Origin: Tetrapyrgos nigripes
Lineage: Eukaryota > Basidiomycota > Agaricomycetes > Agaricales > Campanellaceae
Length of the DNA: 64,000 bases
Direction of reading: 5' to 3'
NCBI GenBank assembly: GCA_013368315.1
Contig: JAACJM010000064.1
Coordinates: 248,001 to 312,000 of the forward strand
The translations under genes and the position numbers were made by a program. Positions 11,566 through 23,992 of the stretch are shown piece after piece. Positions within the stretch are counted from its first letter, which is position 1. Every line of letters starts with the position of its first letter. Under the pieces are notes generated by a model that did not search any database, was not told the origin of the DNA, and worked only from the letters and a program-made list of their open reading frames with translations.

Positions 11566-13439
11566 TTATTGCCTTCTGGCTTTTTCTGGTAAAGGTGGGG
11601 GTACGTCCTCCGTATACGTTGGTGGCAGATCTTCCGACTGCGATCTCGAAGAGCAATTCGCGAGGATACGCGGCCGTAATTCCTCCTCTATCGTAGAGAG
11701 ATACGACGTGGAATTGGGTGATACAACCGAGGTGAACGTCAGTGGTGCGCTTCCTGACCCTGCAAGGTTGCTTGACCTCGTCGTCGTCGTTAATGACCTA
11801 TTTGTTGAAGCTCCGACAGGCATTATCATCGGTGCACCAATCTCTATCCTAAATGGTTTCACAATTTGCGCTGAATTGTCTTCGGGATCTTTGAAGGGGT
11901 CTGCAAAGTCTCGGGTAGATTTGCGTTTCTGGACATAGGTCCAGGCCAGATATGTGATGCCAGCGAGGAAAAGCCCTCCAAATAGACCACCAACTCCAGC
12001 TCCCGCTGCTATTGAGTGAGCTTTGGATTTGGACCTATGAGGATTAATTGATGGTTAGAACTGCCTATGCCAAACGGGTCTGTACTTACATTGTACCTGG
12101 AGCAAGACAATCTGTAGGGCCATTGAGACCTGCATGCAGCGGCCCGGCAGACCATCCATATCCTTCGCTACTGACTAGTGACATCCAGAATGGCAGTTCG
12201 CCCCCCTGTGGTGTACACAGGCGATCAGTTCAATATCACATCAGACCTGCTGGGCCCTGGCTGCGCTCGGGTATCTTACCAGTGAGACCGTCCAAACAAT
12301 AGGATCCATAGTATGGGAAGTGATATTGAACGGAGGATGCAGAGGCGGCGATATCTAAATGCGCTGTGCTGTCAGAAACCACACAGGAAAGGGAAGATGA
12401 AGCTTTACCGTCAGAATGAAGGGAGGCGTTCCATTGAGAGGTTTGACACTGATATCTGTGCACTGCGAAACATTACTTTCCCATCAGTCATCATTTCTTT
12501 GATTGACACTGTAGATGCGTACCTGGTCAGGAAATCCAAACAATGAGAAACCTCCACCACTAAGGAACGACGCATCAACCCCAAGTTGAGGCGGGGACGT
12601 CACATTTGAGCAAGATGGTGCTCGTGCTGTGATGTTTGGGATCATGGTATATGACTCTTGGCAGCCTCCCGAGGTTCCTTTAGAATCGTACTGTTGACTA
12701 TCAGTCGCAGAATCTTTTCATCAGATGATATGTCACCTACCATGCATATTTGATACTTGGAGAAGTTGACTCGCAATCAGTACACAAAGAGTCGCCGTAT
12801 TATTGTTCAAGAAACTCACTCTAGTACCTGGGGCAAACGGCATTTGATAGTCCTGTGGGTCCATTCGCGGATAAGTCACTTTGACGCAATATCTCAATTC
12901 GCAATACTCACGAAAGTGGTCGCACTTCCATCCCCGGCTTGTATTGTAAACGGAGTAGTGAACTTCCTATGAGCTATCGTCTAAACGAGGATTGTTCAGG
13001 GAAACTTTGTGATTTGCTTACGACGTATAGATCTGCATGAAATAGGGTGCAATTGGACTCGGCCTGGAATATTGACGTGCACTCTGAATAAGATATTCGT
13101 TCGGTGTTCTCACAGTCGGGCTGCTCACCCTGTCAGTCCGGGGCCACGGTTCCACTTCAGATGAATGGTTTCGCATTGAGCTGCGCGATACGGTTTGAGC
13201 GTGGATTGAAGATGAAGACGAGAGAGAACGCCTGCCTGTCGTAGGTACTCGAGGATTTACTCCTTCGATGTCATAGTCAAAAGTAAAACCCTTTAAACAG
13301 TCTACATGAGAAAGTCATAAGCATAAACATCCAATATACAACTCACCAGATTCAAAGAGGGCACAATCTCTCCAGCGACAATCCCGAACCCCGCCCAGCC
13401 GAGCAAAAGAAACGATCTAAGCACAAATTGGACCAGCAT
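11566..13439 (-). CDS. Secretory single-span membrane protein with PY-type cytoplasmic tail
   Basis: This is an intron-rich minus-strand gene. The ATG at 13439 begins a clear signal peptide (MLVQFVLRSFLLLGWAGFGI). Extracellular blocks follow in separate exons: PYFMQIYTS, FTTPFTIQAGDG, FAPGTKYQICMYDSKGTSGG and SYTMIPNITARAPSC. These match the layout of a basidiomycete-specific extracellular domain that I recognise only as uncharacterised. A transmembrane segment (AAGAGVGGLFGGLFLAGITY) lies near 11960-12010, then a basic stop-transfer KRKS. The cytoplasmic tail ends with SEDLPPTYTEDVPPPLPEK, carrying a PPTY motif of the kind bound by WW domains of ubiquitin ligases. The protein is probably at the plasma membrane. 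The reading frame across the middle exons was judged from motif continuity, not fully summed. Confidence 0.65.
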
Positions 13440-14398
13440 TTGAGCGCGAAAATGAAGAAACGAGTGGAAGTTAGGAGGCTAGCCTCCCCGGTGGAAGTCG
13501 AGGCGACGAAATGGAACCAGGTCTTGTGCTTCAGTTTATATGAAGTTTATAGCGAATACTAGCTTTAGATCAATCTCTATGGCGATCTTTACTGACCGAT
13601 GATTGCAATCATCTACAGGCACGAGCTCATGATGGCTCATGTCAGTTTTTTATCAATTTCTATGATAGCATCAACAGTTAAGGTGGATTACAGACCTTGA
13701 GGCGGAAACGAAGCTAAGGGAAGCCCAGGTTCGATACGCTCTAAAAGGAGATCAAACAAGACACCATCCCGACAAACCCTTCAGTTCAGCGCTACAAAAC
13801 GCATCACAAGCACAGCAGGACTGACAGGTGAAGGAGTGGCACAAGCAGTAGAAACGAGCAATTTCCCAAGCTTGAACTTGAAGATCGTACGGTGGACCTT
13901 CGGATATGATTGGTCCAAAACATTCATAAACCCCTAAGTAAAGACGGTATCAAAACATTGCAGAACGAGCTTCCACGCCTCCGCAGTACAGGAAGTCTAT
14001 TTCTTTGTCCTCCCGATAAAAGTACGACACGATCACTAGTATGAGCGAAATGCAATTTTCAGAACAGAAATTAGTTGGGAATGAGTTTACCTTTCCTCTA
14101 CTCCAGACCCTAATCAACCAAACATTTGCCTGAGGGGGACTCGGAGAGGACTGGTATTGAATGCAATGCTGAGGTGAGAGATGGGAGTCAAGAGGAAAGA
14201 TAAAATTTCAAACTCCGCAATCGCCTTGTAACCTCCGCCTACGCAACGCCTGCACTTGACAACTTTTACCTCCCTCTCTGAGTCTCTCTCTGTCTTGATC
14301 TTAGTACGAAGCCCGTAGGAAGGAGTGACTAGACCTTTTGGAGTGCCGACATGTAGTAGTTGGTACTGGACCTTAACTGGAGCCAAACTAGAGCTTCT
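13440..14398. other. Intergenic stretch
   Basis: The left part is the promoter side of the membrane-protein gene. A 90-codon minus-strand frame at 14114-14386 has no recognisable feature and is not called. Confidence 0.35.
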
Positions 14399-14590
14399 TC
14401 ACGTCACACGGCGGCCTAGTGGTCCGTCTTTCATGAGTGGAAGTCTTTCAACAGCATCAGAACGTTCTGGAGGGTAATAAAAGTTTCTGGCCCTCAAAAG
14501 AAGCCTGAAGTTCCTTTCAAAGAACAACTTTAATGCATAGATCACCCCCTGGACAACAAAAATAAGAAGAAAAACAGCTTCCAGGAACAT
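14399..14590 (-). CDS. Possible small membrane protein
   Basis: This is a single-exon frame of 63 codons from a true ATG at 14590. Residues about 3-23 form a strongly hydrophobic helix (EAVFLLIFVVQGVIYALKLF), followed by a basic stretch (ERNFRLLLRARNFYYPP) and a charged tail. That is a coherent single-span, cytoplasmic-tail layout. No homologous family is recognised. The frame lies upstream of, and divergent from, the secreted-protein gene at 14801. It could be chance; small size makes the call weak. Confidence 0.3.
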   Translation of the reverse strand: MFLEAVFLLIFVVQGVIYALKLFFERNFRLLLRARNFYYPPERSDAVERLPLMKDGPLGRRVT

Positions 14591-14800
14591 CCGCGCATGC
14601 CATCCGTCCTATGCCTGTCAGACAGGAAACAATCATTACGGACGTCAATGCCTGCTTCATGGAAATGTAATCTTTCCAGGGGAATTTTGCTCGCTTCTCG
14701 GTCTGGTCCCTTCTAGGTGCCTTACACTCAGCTTTATAACCCGCCTACGACTTTTGAAGGCTTCTTCATACTCATATTTCACCTCAGCTCCTCTGTATCA

Positions 14801-15421
14801 ATGTATTCCAAGGCGTACCTCCTCACTGCTACGACGTTCATCACTGGCGTCTTTGGCGCTAGTATATCTATCCCTCGTAGTACCCAAATATCTGCTCAAC
14901 ACGGCACACTCGTCGAGCCCACTGGTCTCACCACAGTCTTGTCAGGCGTCGACTTTTCCTTCGACTACCTCAATTCCAATTGGTGTCATGATGGATACTC
15001 TCCAATCAGCGTTTGGCTGACAGATTATCAGCCCACCGGTACAGACGTGAACGCTACGTCAGGAACGTTTGACGAGGGCAAGTTTACGTATTTCTTCGGA
15101 AATTTTTTGATTCCAAACTTCGGTGAGTTGTACATCATGATTCGAGTTCACGAAAACTGATGTTATGCTCAGGAATCCCTGTCTTGCCTGGAAGCACCCC
15201 TCCACCTCCGACTCTCACGATGCCCGATCTTTCAGGCCAATTTTCCGCAGGAGGCACCCTATTCTTGTCTGTTATTGAAACAGCCAGGGACTGCCCGCCG
15301 GTACGTGATATCTTCCTTATCAATGCAAGGTTTCGCTCATTACTTCGATGTTGGATTCTATGAACAGGGCAATGTACCACCTCAATATGGATTGACGGAA
15401 GCAGCCCTTGTGATGGGCTGA
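14801..15421 (+). CDS. Small secreted protein of an Agaricomycete family, unknown function
   Basis: Three exons (14801-15122, 15173-15300, 15368-15421) sum to 504 nt, giving 167 residues, with GT-AG introns of 50 and 67 nt. The first 20 residues form a signal peptide (MYSKAYLLTATTFITGVFGA). The mature protein has two cysteines (in NSNWCHDGY and ETARDCPPG) that could form one disulphide. The motifs PNFGIPVLPGSTPPPPTLTM and PPQYGLTEAALV recur, as I recall, in paralogous secreted proteins of mushrooms. There is no catalytic signature and no GPI or transmembrane signal at the C-terminus, so it is probably released or cell-wall associated. A role cannot be assigned. Confidence 0.75.
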
Positions 15422-15742
15422 AGAAAAGAACTTTGATTCAAATCCCTCTCATACTTATCGAAGCATGTATAAGAGTCATTGAGAGTAGGCACTGCGCGTA
15501 GATAAAAGGGACGTCGATCTGTTTGGTCTATTCTCTAAAAATTTCATCAAGGTTTAGGTTGATTTTTATACTCATTCTCATTGTAACTGTAGAAAGATTG
15601 ACATTAAAATTTTACTGACAACTAGACAAGAGAGAGAGCTTGTTTGAAAGGATAGTACAATACAGTGTCTAGCCTTCTTGTTCATTACAGTATATGCGAG
15701 ATATATAAATGCAGCCAAGAGAAACAAAAAAAAAGAGACAAG
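15422..15742. other. Convergent 3' region
   Basis: An AT-rich space lies between the stop codons of two converging genes. Nothing else is seen. Confidence 0.4.
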
Positions 15743-17269
15743 CTAGCTCTTCTTTCTAGAGATACGAGGCAAACCATTGAGTTTATCCTTCTCAGCTGCA
15801 TTTCTTGCATTTCTCCACTGTTTCTGCTGTGATGTTTCATTCTTGTATGGATCAAATCCATGCCAGGTACTTTCATATGGTGAAAATCGAGGTGATGATT
15901 TTTGTAAGGTCCGGATAGGTCCTCCTGATCCACTGGCAGAAGAACTTGGTTGGCCTTCCATACTCCTTCTTTGGAGGCTTTTTGAAGAGAAGGCCTGCGC
16001 AGAACCTACAAGATTAGTTAGTATCTTCATTTCTTTGAAATAGTAAAGTAAGCTTGATTTGAACAGACCTCTGGCTCCACCTACTGAAGTAGACCTGAAC
16101 CTCATCTGGTTCAAATGTTGATGTAAAGCAGTTGATGTAACAGGAGATGAAACCAAGACATCTTGCATCTCCTCTATCTCATCTTGTTCATCTTCAAATT
16201 CTGAGTCATCACCACCCTCAGAATTATTAGAATCACTTAAATCATCTCCCAAACCAATTGGAGGAGGATAAGGAGCTGGTGCCTGATCCTTGACACGCTG
16301 GTTATAAAGATAGTTTTAATTAGGATGAGAGTTGACAGTGGTGGAGAGAAAAAGCTAGATTTCACCTTCAGCTTGAATGCACAGATTTTATGATTGGAAT
16401 GTATGCTTTTCTTTGTTCTAATCTATATAGAAGAAGTCATTTATAGACAGACAGAATGAGCAAAGATATGAACACTACCAACCTTGGTGACCTGATATAG
16501 CCCATCATATCTGAATCCTCTAGAAGCCTAATTTGGACCTATTACCTGGGCACAAAAAAGAGTGAAACTTACTGCTCAGGGTACAAAAAGCTGTTTAGGC
16601 TTCCTCTAGCAGCTTTGTTGGTTGGTGCACCACGGATGAGACGAACAAGCTGTCTTTCAACTCTACTTTTCTGAAAGATCACAAAGATATTTCATTAGTG
16701 CTTGATGCAGATTGAAGATGAAAAGAAGGCAACCTGAAGGTTTCTATTGCCACTGTGCCAGTCCCATTTTTGATCTTCCTGCAATTTTCCTTTTTCAGGT
16801 CGACCACCTGAAGGACATGTAAGGTTAAAGGCTACTCTGATATGTACCAGTGTCTAGACATACCAGCACCAGTATACCACCTTTGAAGAGTTCATAAAGA
16901 AGTTCAAACAAAAAATTGACAAATACACACAGTGCATCTCCTCTGTCTTTATCATCACCATATTCCCCTGGTCGACTACAGATACCAATACAAAATCAGC
17001 AAAAAGCGCATCAACACACCCACATCTGACAAAGCAACTCACACAACGATTGAGCAAGCCTTCGCAAATAATCCACCACCTGGCCAAGCAATACCACCAC
17101 GCAGAGCGGGATGAACACCAGAATTGTACAATTCTTGGCGGTCAACAAATGTAGATCCCACTGGGTACTGTTCAATGTGTCCATACCTGCAAGGAACCAT
17201 GAGGTATCATAATCCAGTCAACAGACTGTAAAAAAAACAATTCTCTAGAACGCACTGAACGGCAACCAT
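15743..17269 (-). CDS. SRA-YDG domain protein (methylated-DNA reader type)
   Basis: Ten exons sum to 978 nt, encoding 325 residues. Borders: 17269-17256, 17186-17043, 16975-16931, 16880-16864, 16807-16734, 16670-16573, 16519-16483, then a 57-nt exon ending before 16360, 16297-16069 and 16005-15743. The SRA-YDG domain fills residues about 5-165: YGHIEQYPVGSTFVDR, NSGVHPALRGGIAWPG, ACSIVV, YGDDKDRGDALWYTGAGG, KWDWHSGNRNLQKS, VRLIRG, and the name-giving GFRYDGLYQVTK. This fold flips out and binds 5-methylcytosine (or 5-hydroxymethylcytosine) in UHRF1 and plant SUVH proteins. Here no RING, PHD, Tudor or SET domain accompanies it. The tail is acidic (DDSEFEDEQDEIEEMQD), then Ser-rich, then basic. 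A nuclear role in reading DNA methylation is inferred; modified-base specificity is unknown. Confidence 0.9.
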
Positions 17270-18271
17270 GACTTCAAGTTTCTTTGTCTGACACGTTGAA
17301 AGGTAGTGTTGTAGTAGATCAAACGTTAAATTGAACAAGAAATGGGAAGCGAGGTTGGGGAGTCGGGTCCGTTTGATTTCAGTGGCTTGCTGCTTTGCTG
17401 GTGGGGAAGAAAGACAAAGGATATCTATCTAACGGTTAATAAACGTTTCATTTAAAACTCCGCCGTAACATGTGACCGTGGCTACGAATTTCGATTGGTT
17501 GTCAGTTGATCATGACAAATTCCGGTGCGTGGTTTAGCCGAAGTGACTCCATCCACAAAGTTAAACTTGCCACTATACGACACCAGGAGGTACCCTTCGA
17601 CCGGGAGGCAAGATTTCCCCAGTGGCTGTACATACCATTTATGGACGGTAGTGCCGTGGGAAATTTTCAAATATAGAATGTACCTCATTTGCAAACGTGT
17701 TCTGGACCCCCCAAATCATCGTTCTTTGGACTTCCAGCGTAGATACTAATGAGACTAAGTAATATGTCAGTAGATTAGTCAATGGAGCCAAAATACCTCG
17801 TTTGAGGTCATTTTCGGGCCAAAAAGTTTTGATTTTTCGGACTCCAACATTTCGCCGCTTATGTAATCTGGGTAACTATTCCTAATGTCGCCTATCTTAT
17901 CTGCGCACTTCAAAACAGATCTTAAATGTAGGTTATACTGCGCCGGAAAAGGATCAATACCGAAGTACCTACTCTCCGTGGTCCCATTGAGGAACAACGG
18001 GTACATGTATGACAAGCCAACCGGAAGTAATGGGCTTCGACATGGTTGATAGACTTGAAATGTATATTATCATCCAGTAATGAAGGAGGAAGCATTCCAC
18101 AGTAGACAAGAAATGTAGCAAGAACGAAAATACGAAATGGCATATAGATAGCCAACCGAATAAATAATCCGAACCGTCCGCAAAACATTGTGTTGCCAGA
18201 AGCCAAGCTGGCTCGAACCCTAAGTTGCCTTGAGGTCGTTCCCAATAAGACATCGACATGTACACGCTATT
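17270..18271. other. Intergenic stretch with a possible unassigned minus-strand gene
   Basis: On the minus strand two frames look protein-like: 18265-18160 (containing SYWERPQGNLGFEPAWLLAT) and 18015-17779 (containing IDPFPAQYNLHLRSVLKCAD). They could be exons of one small gene joined by an intron, but I recognise no family and could not fix the splice sites. The left part is the promoter of the SRA gene. Confidence 0.25.
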
Positions 18272-21200
18272 TCAATCGAGGACACCAACACCCTCCGAGA
18301 AATTATCCGCGAGCCTATCAATGTCCTCATCCTCCTCAATGAAGACGGGGCAGGGAGGGTGATACTCTGGACAACCACCACTCCAGTTATGGGTCATAGC
18401 AGTCTTGGCAGAGGCTGAAAAGAAGACAGGTCATCAGCATTCGCTTCCTCCTCAGAAAAAAGGAAGGAATAGAAAGTAAATCCAACTCACCAGCGTTCCT
18501 AGTCCATATATTGCCCGTGATACTCGTAGCAGCCATATTACAAGCTTTCGAAACCTCGGGGCTCCCAACCGCTCCTACCCTCTTCAATATCTTAATTCCA
18601 CCAGCATTAATAATCTCCTTCCTGATATCCTTCCCACCAACATCTCCCAAGAAGCTCACAGCCAACGCCAACTCGATATGAACCTGAGGATACGGTTCAT
18701 CCGCCGCCGTCCTCAAAGCAGCCAACAGCGAATCCACCACCCCAGCTTCTACAAGCGCTTTCCTCGTCCCACCGCCCCATTCAGCACATGAAAACCTCTG
18801 AATAGCAAAAGCAAATGACGCAAGAGGTGCCACCTCATCGGATGGTAAAACCGACGGCATCCTAGCCAAACCAGCTGCAACACCCGCATCCAAAAGCATC
18901 CTCGACATATCACTCGAATTCGGTCTCATCAAACATCCGACAGTTCTAGCAGTTGAATCCAACACCCTAGGGTCTGTAGACATATTCAAATGACGCGCCA
19001 AGACGTCTATACATCCTGCTTTGGCTAGATTCTTGGAAAGCTTGATGGAACGAGCCATACGTGCGATTGCGAAGAGACCTGAGCAAATGTCTTCAGAGGA
19101 TGAAGATGGGTTTGATGAGGATTGACGAAGGTGGTCAACCAGGTCTGGTATGATAGCCATATCGGCGAGAGTGTCGGCAATAGCATCAGTATGGATAAGG
19201 GCACCGATACACCAAGCTGATAAACGAGCTGCTCCTTGCCCACCACGAAGACCTCTCGTCAGGAGGTGCTTCACCAGTCCAGCTTTGATCAGCCCCTGTG
19301 CAATCTCCGTTGACCGACATATCCTCGTGAGGCACCATATCGACAAAGCAGAGATTTCGTCAGAGTACGATGAGGTGAAGAGTTCGATGAGGGTAGTAGT
19401 GGTGTTGGTGCGGAAGATGGTGTTACTGCTTATCGTGTCATGTGCAAGAGCGCCGAGAGCCATCAAGACAAAGTCAAGCCCTTCCCCTTCATTCGTCGCT
19501 GCTCTAGTCTTCAGCAGGAGGATCAACGTAGGTATCAATCCAGCCGTGATGAGCTTTTGAGCATTTTTATCTGACGCTGTAGCCATGTGGTACACCTTAA
19601 CGAGGTAATCATCCACGAGTTCTTCCTTTCTTCCAGCTTTGACTTCAGCTTGTAGAGCACCAGCGAGAAGGACTGGGTTCGTTCCCACTACATCAAAGTA
19701 TAGGTCAGCAACAGTCACAAAAGAAAAGAAAGAAAGAAAAGACACGATAAACGTCACGAAAAGAGAGAAAAAACTCACCATTGCCCGACCTACTCCCCAT
19801 ACTCCCCACCTCTGACATCCCGGCGATACTCGCTTCGTAACCATGTCCTCCTCCTCCTACATATCCAGCTTGATGCGCTTGTGAAAGCGTCGCAAGCCTC
19901 AACTGCGTCTCCGAGCTCAGATTCGGGTTCATCGGGATACCCTGCATAATGTTGACGTTGACACGACTACCGCTGGCAGATGCAGTTCCACTACCACTGC
20001 CGCTGCCGTTTCCACTACCACGGAGAGTACTAGTGTTTTCGTCTTCTTCTAGAATCCTCTGGGAGGTTTGTAGTCGTTGGGCGAAAGAGTCTATCGAGGC
20101 TGGAGCGCTAGCTGTAAACGAAGAAGAACGATATCATTAGTTCTCGCTCAAATGACACGAAAACAGAAGCATGAGAAGGAGGAGAAAAGAAGCCAACTCG
20201 GATTTCTTTTCTTGAAAACAAAGTAAAAACAGACACTCACGAGGCTCAGATGCAGTTCCCCCTCTATTCTGTATAATCAACGTCCTTCTCCTCCTCGGTG
20301 TCATCGAATTCGGATGTCTATACCCCGAACCTGAGCTCGAAATACTTTCTCTATCACTCATCGTCAACCCACTCATCACAGACGCTCGTGAACCAGGTAT
20401 TAACCCTCCATAGCCCGAGCCTTGTCCATAACTTGACCCATTACCACCACCGACCCCAGGCCCAGGTCTAGTAGGCACCCTCAACGGCTGAACAGGTTTT
20501 GAGAAGGATTCTGAGAGCGCTGGACTGGGTAGACCCGAATTTCCAACAGATAAGGCAGAAGTAGCAAACTGAGCGTTTGCACTCGAAGCACCAGGTGACG
20601 AAGGATTGGACCTTGCACCCCCACCAGACGAACTCGCTCCCGGGCTGGAAGGAAGGTCGACGTGAACCTGTGGAGGCGATACAGGTGCCGACATGGATCC
20701 GGATCTCGACATGGGCTTGGACATGGAGCCTGACTTGTCCATAGAACGCACCGAAATGGCAGAATTGGGCGAAAAAGACGGTGGTGGGGAGCCAGGTGGA
20801 GGTGAAGATGGTGGGGATTGTAGAGATGGTCGAACTCTCCCAGAAGACGACCCAGCGTCGGAACTACTGCCTTGTCTGACGAGAGGGAGTAAGGGAGGTC
20901 TAGCTTCTAGTTCGTATGCTGGAGGTCCGGAAGCGACGGAGTGGAGAGAGTCTCTGCGCGCGACTGCGAGAAGAAGAGGGGATAACGATGAGCGCATCTC
21001 GAGAAAAAGAAAAAAACAATCAGAAACTGACTTGGACCAGACACGACACTCGGTGCTTGGACTTGTACTTGTGCTCCACCTCCATAACCTCCAGTCCCAG
21101 CCATCCACATTCTAACAATAATATCAAAAGTCGGCCTCAACCTCGGTTCTTTATCCCATCCTTCTTCTATAATTCCCCAAATCGTATCCGTCAAGCCTCG

Positions 21201-23055
21201 CCTTACACAGAGCGCATGATCAGGTCGGTCAGGACGGGAATGTTCTTGGGTGATTTGACGGTAGATGTGTTTTTCGGAGAGGACGCCAAAGGGTGGTGTG
21301 GAGGTGAAGATCTGGATTTTGGTGTGGTATAAGGACGTTAGTTGATGTTCTAACTTAGTGTTTAGGAACATAAAAAAGGCAAAGCATATCACACGAAGAA
21401 AGAGTGCAAAAGAAAGAAAGTTCCAAAGAAGCTGGCCTTAGTCCCGAGCGCATATGTCTCCATCCATGCCTCATATAACCATACTTAGCCAAGTCATCCG
21501 CACAAAACTCGTACATAAGGATATACTGACTATGTAACGAGCATATGACTGCGCATGACGAAAATGGCAGGGACAAGCCAGCGACTGCAGAGGACACAAA
21601 TCGTAGGGGGTAAAGTTAGGAGGAAAAAAGGAAGAAAAAGAGGAGAAAGGAAATGGGGAAAGGAAAACGGAGGCCTAGAGTGCGGTAACTCAAGCTAAAA
21701 TCACTAGTATCGGTATGAGATATCGGCACGGACACCAGTACAAATACCATTTACATGGCACGGAACGCAAAATGCAGAGTACGGGACGCAGGACAGGACC
21801 CAGATAGGCAATGAGATGAAGACAAAAAGGAGAAATAGAGAAGAGAAGGTAAGGGTGCAAACGAGTACGGAAGGCTCAAATACGAAAAGAAATACACATA
21901 CCTCCAAAGCGCACATTGAGAACGCGAAGACATCGGAGGGTTTAGAAGTTGTCTGTAAACGGACCAGAAATAGGACATGTTTTGGTTAGCATGGGAACGG
22001 AAGACTCGAAAAAGATAAGAGGGAAAAAGGAAAGGGAAGAAAGAAAGAGAAAGATGGGAAGAAATGAGGTTTAAGTAGAAGGAAAGGGTAAAAAGGAAGA
22101 GACGAGGATTGGAAGGCGAGAAAAAAGGGAATGGAAAGTATCTTGAAAGTGAAGACATAAAAGGGAGGATGATGCGCTGGTCCCCACATGACGAAGCGAA
22201 GGAAAGACGGGGGAAAAGAAGAGAAGCCTAAAGGGAAGGAAGTGGAGATGGAGAGGGCAGCACCAAGAACTGCCCCCGAGACAACAAAAAGGGAACGAAA
22301 GGCCAAAACGAAAAACACTACATACCCCTTTCCAAGCCTCTGGACTAAAATACCTATGGTTCTCGCTGTTCTTGCTCGACTGTATCTCAGTGACTCCATA
22401 ATCCGCAATGCAAGCATGTCCGTCTCCTTTCACGAGGATATCAGATGTTTTCAGTCCTCCGTGGATGATGTTGCGCTGTCAATAAGTCTAAGAGTAAGAA
22501 ACCAACGAAACAAAAGAAGCTCACAGAATGTAGATATTGCATTCCCAATGCGACGTCGAGTGCCTGATAGTAGAGCAAAGCTCATCAGCAAACAGAAACC
22601 ACTCATGAAGGAGAAAGACGCACGTACAAGTTGAGGTCTATCATCATTAGGATTTTGATCCAAATAACTCCTCACATCCCCATTCTCATGCAATTCTGAG
22701 ACGATAAACAACGGGTCTGCGTCTTCTTCTGATACACCGAGGACTCGGAGGACATTTGGATGTTGAAGAGGCTCCCATAATGAGTAGCGTTGGACGAGTG
22801 CCTGTGTAGGCGCGGCATTGCCGTCAGAATGAGAGCTACTACCACTGCCGACTCAGAGATTGTGGAGACACACCTGAGGCGAAGCATCTTGCGACAGGAT
22901 CTTGACCGCAACTACATCACTCTCCATAGTCGCTTTGTACGCGTTCTTCGTCCTTCCCCTTCCCAACGGCGCGTTTTGGTCAACTTGGATCTGTTCTGGT
23001 CGTATCATCCTTCTTCTCTTCCAATCCTTCACTTCTTCGTCGTTTCTTGAGCCTA
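18272..23055 (-). CDS. Predicted TKL-type pseudokinase fused to armadillo repeats
   Basis: This is a multi-exon minus-strand gene. The kinase fold runs 23055 to about 21100: APLGRGRTKNAYKATM (glycine loop, third Gly replaced), VAVKIL (Lys kept), ALVQRYSLWEPLQHPNVL (helix C, usual Glu appears to be Tyr), IIHGGLKTSDILV (catalytic HRD/HGD Asp replaced by Gly; usual Asn is Asp), IADYGV (DFG Asp kept), RYFSPEAW (PEA), KPSDVFAFSMCALE and GWDKEPRLRPTF. A Ser/Pro/Gly-rich linker (about 21080-19750) leads to an armadillo array (about 19680-18480: AGLIPTLILLL, AGLVKHLLTRGL, AGCIDVLARHLN, AGVVDSLLAALR, AGGIKILKRVG). The C-terminal exon ends at TGA 18274-18272 after an acidic stretch. The defects suggest scaffolding rather than catalysis. 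A first exon upstream of 23055 is likely but unresolved. Confidence 0.8.
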
Positions 23056-23992
23056 CTGAGGTGGCAAGTCGAGGTTATGAGAGTTAACGGGGCTCAAGCG
23101 CTCCTGTGTCTGTTTCTGAAAGGTCTTTCCGAGCTCGCCGAAGGTATTTGTAAGAATAAAGCCGAGCGTTGCTGTGTCTTCTTCACTGGTTTGCTCGTCG
23201 TCGTATCGGCCGACGTGGTCAGCGGTGAGGAGTAGAGACAGGAGGAGGGGATGATGATGGGAGGAGAAAGAAAAGATATATGTACCGGATTCGTAGTCTC
23301 ACCATTACTGATTCAAATTGTGTAGCAAGGTTTGATTTGACGGGGTTTGGTTTATTCCGTGTAAATCTTTCATCACAAAATTTCCAATTTAGGTCTGCTT
23401 CCGTCCAATTTTTCAATCCATGTATTTTTGGTGCATCATACTACTAGTCTCTACTAGTATACTAGCTCACTTGGGATAGCCGCTTGGTTTTGACCGATAG
23501 GAGGACCATCCAAGCTGACTATAACTTGAAGGAGGGCGCACCTAAAGCGCTCTGCTTCGAAGTTCGAGCATTGTACTGATCCATGGAAGGAGTTGTACTT
23601 ACATAATTTAAGCGGAGGAGGTAGCATTAGCAAGCAAGCAGTAAGCAGCTCTTTGTAGAATTCGCTGGACAGAAATACACAAGTCAATAGGAGACGAAAA
23701 GCATTTACAGGTTTCGGATTCGGGGGGGAAAATCAAAAAGGGTCTGGGAAGGGTTGAGAACAACGTATGCACAAGGTCCATCCACATTCTACATCCATCC
23801 CTACGAACTCGAAACGTGAGGACGATTTATATCACGTTGACGCCCAATTCGAATAGACCAGTCGATTTTATCGGTGGGATTTTTGAATCCATTAGGACGA
23901 TGCCTACGTCAGAGTCAGTACCAGATATATACAACGTATAATTTCCGAAAAGAGCCAAGACTACCGTAAAAGGATGCCATGAAGTACGCAAC
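23056..23992. other. Intergenic stretch
   Basis: The left end (to about 23240) probably holds the unresolved 5' exon or leader of the pseudokinase gene. The rest shows no coding signal. The right end is the 3' flank of the COX gene. Confidence 0.35.

Noticed and set aside
18195..18225. GGTTCGAGCC (minus strand) considered as a tRNA B box
   Set aside because: There is no matching A box or cloverleaf; it falls in a protein-like frame.
20137..21108. 323-codon minus-strand frame taken as a separate gene
   Set aside because: Only its Ser/Gly/Pro-rich middle is used; it is the linker between the kinase and armadillo parts, and the ends are intron sequence.
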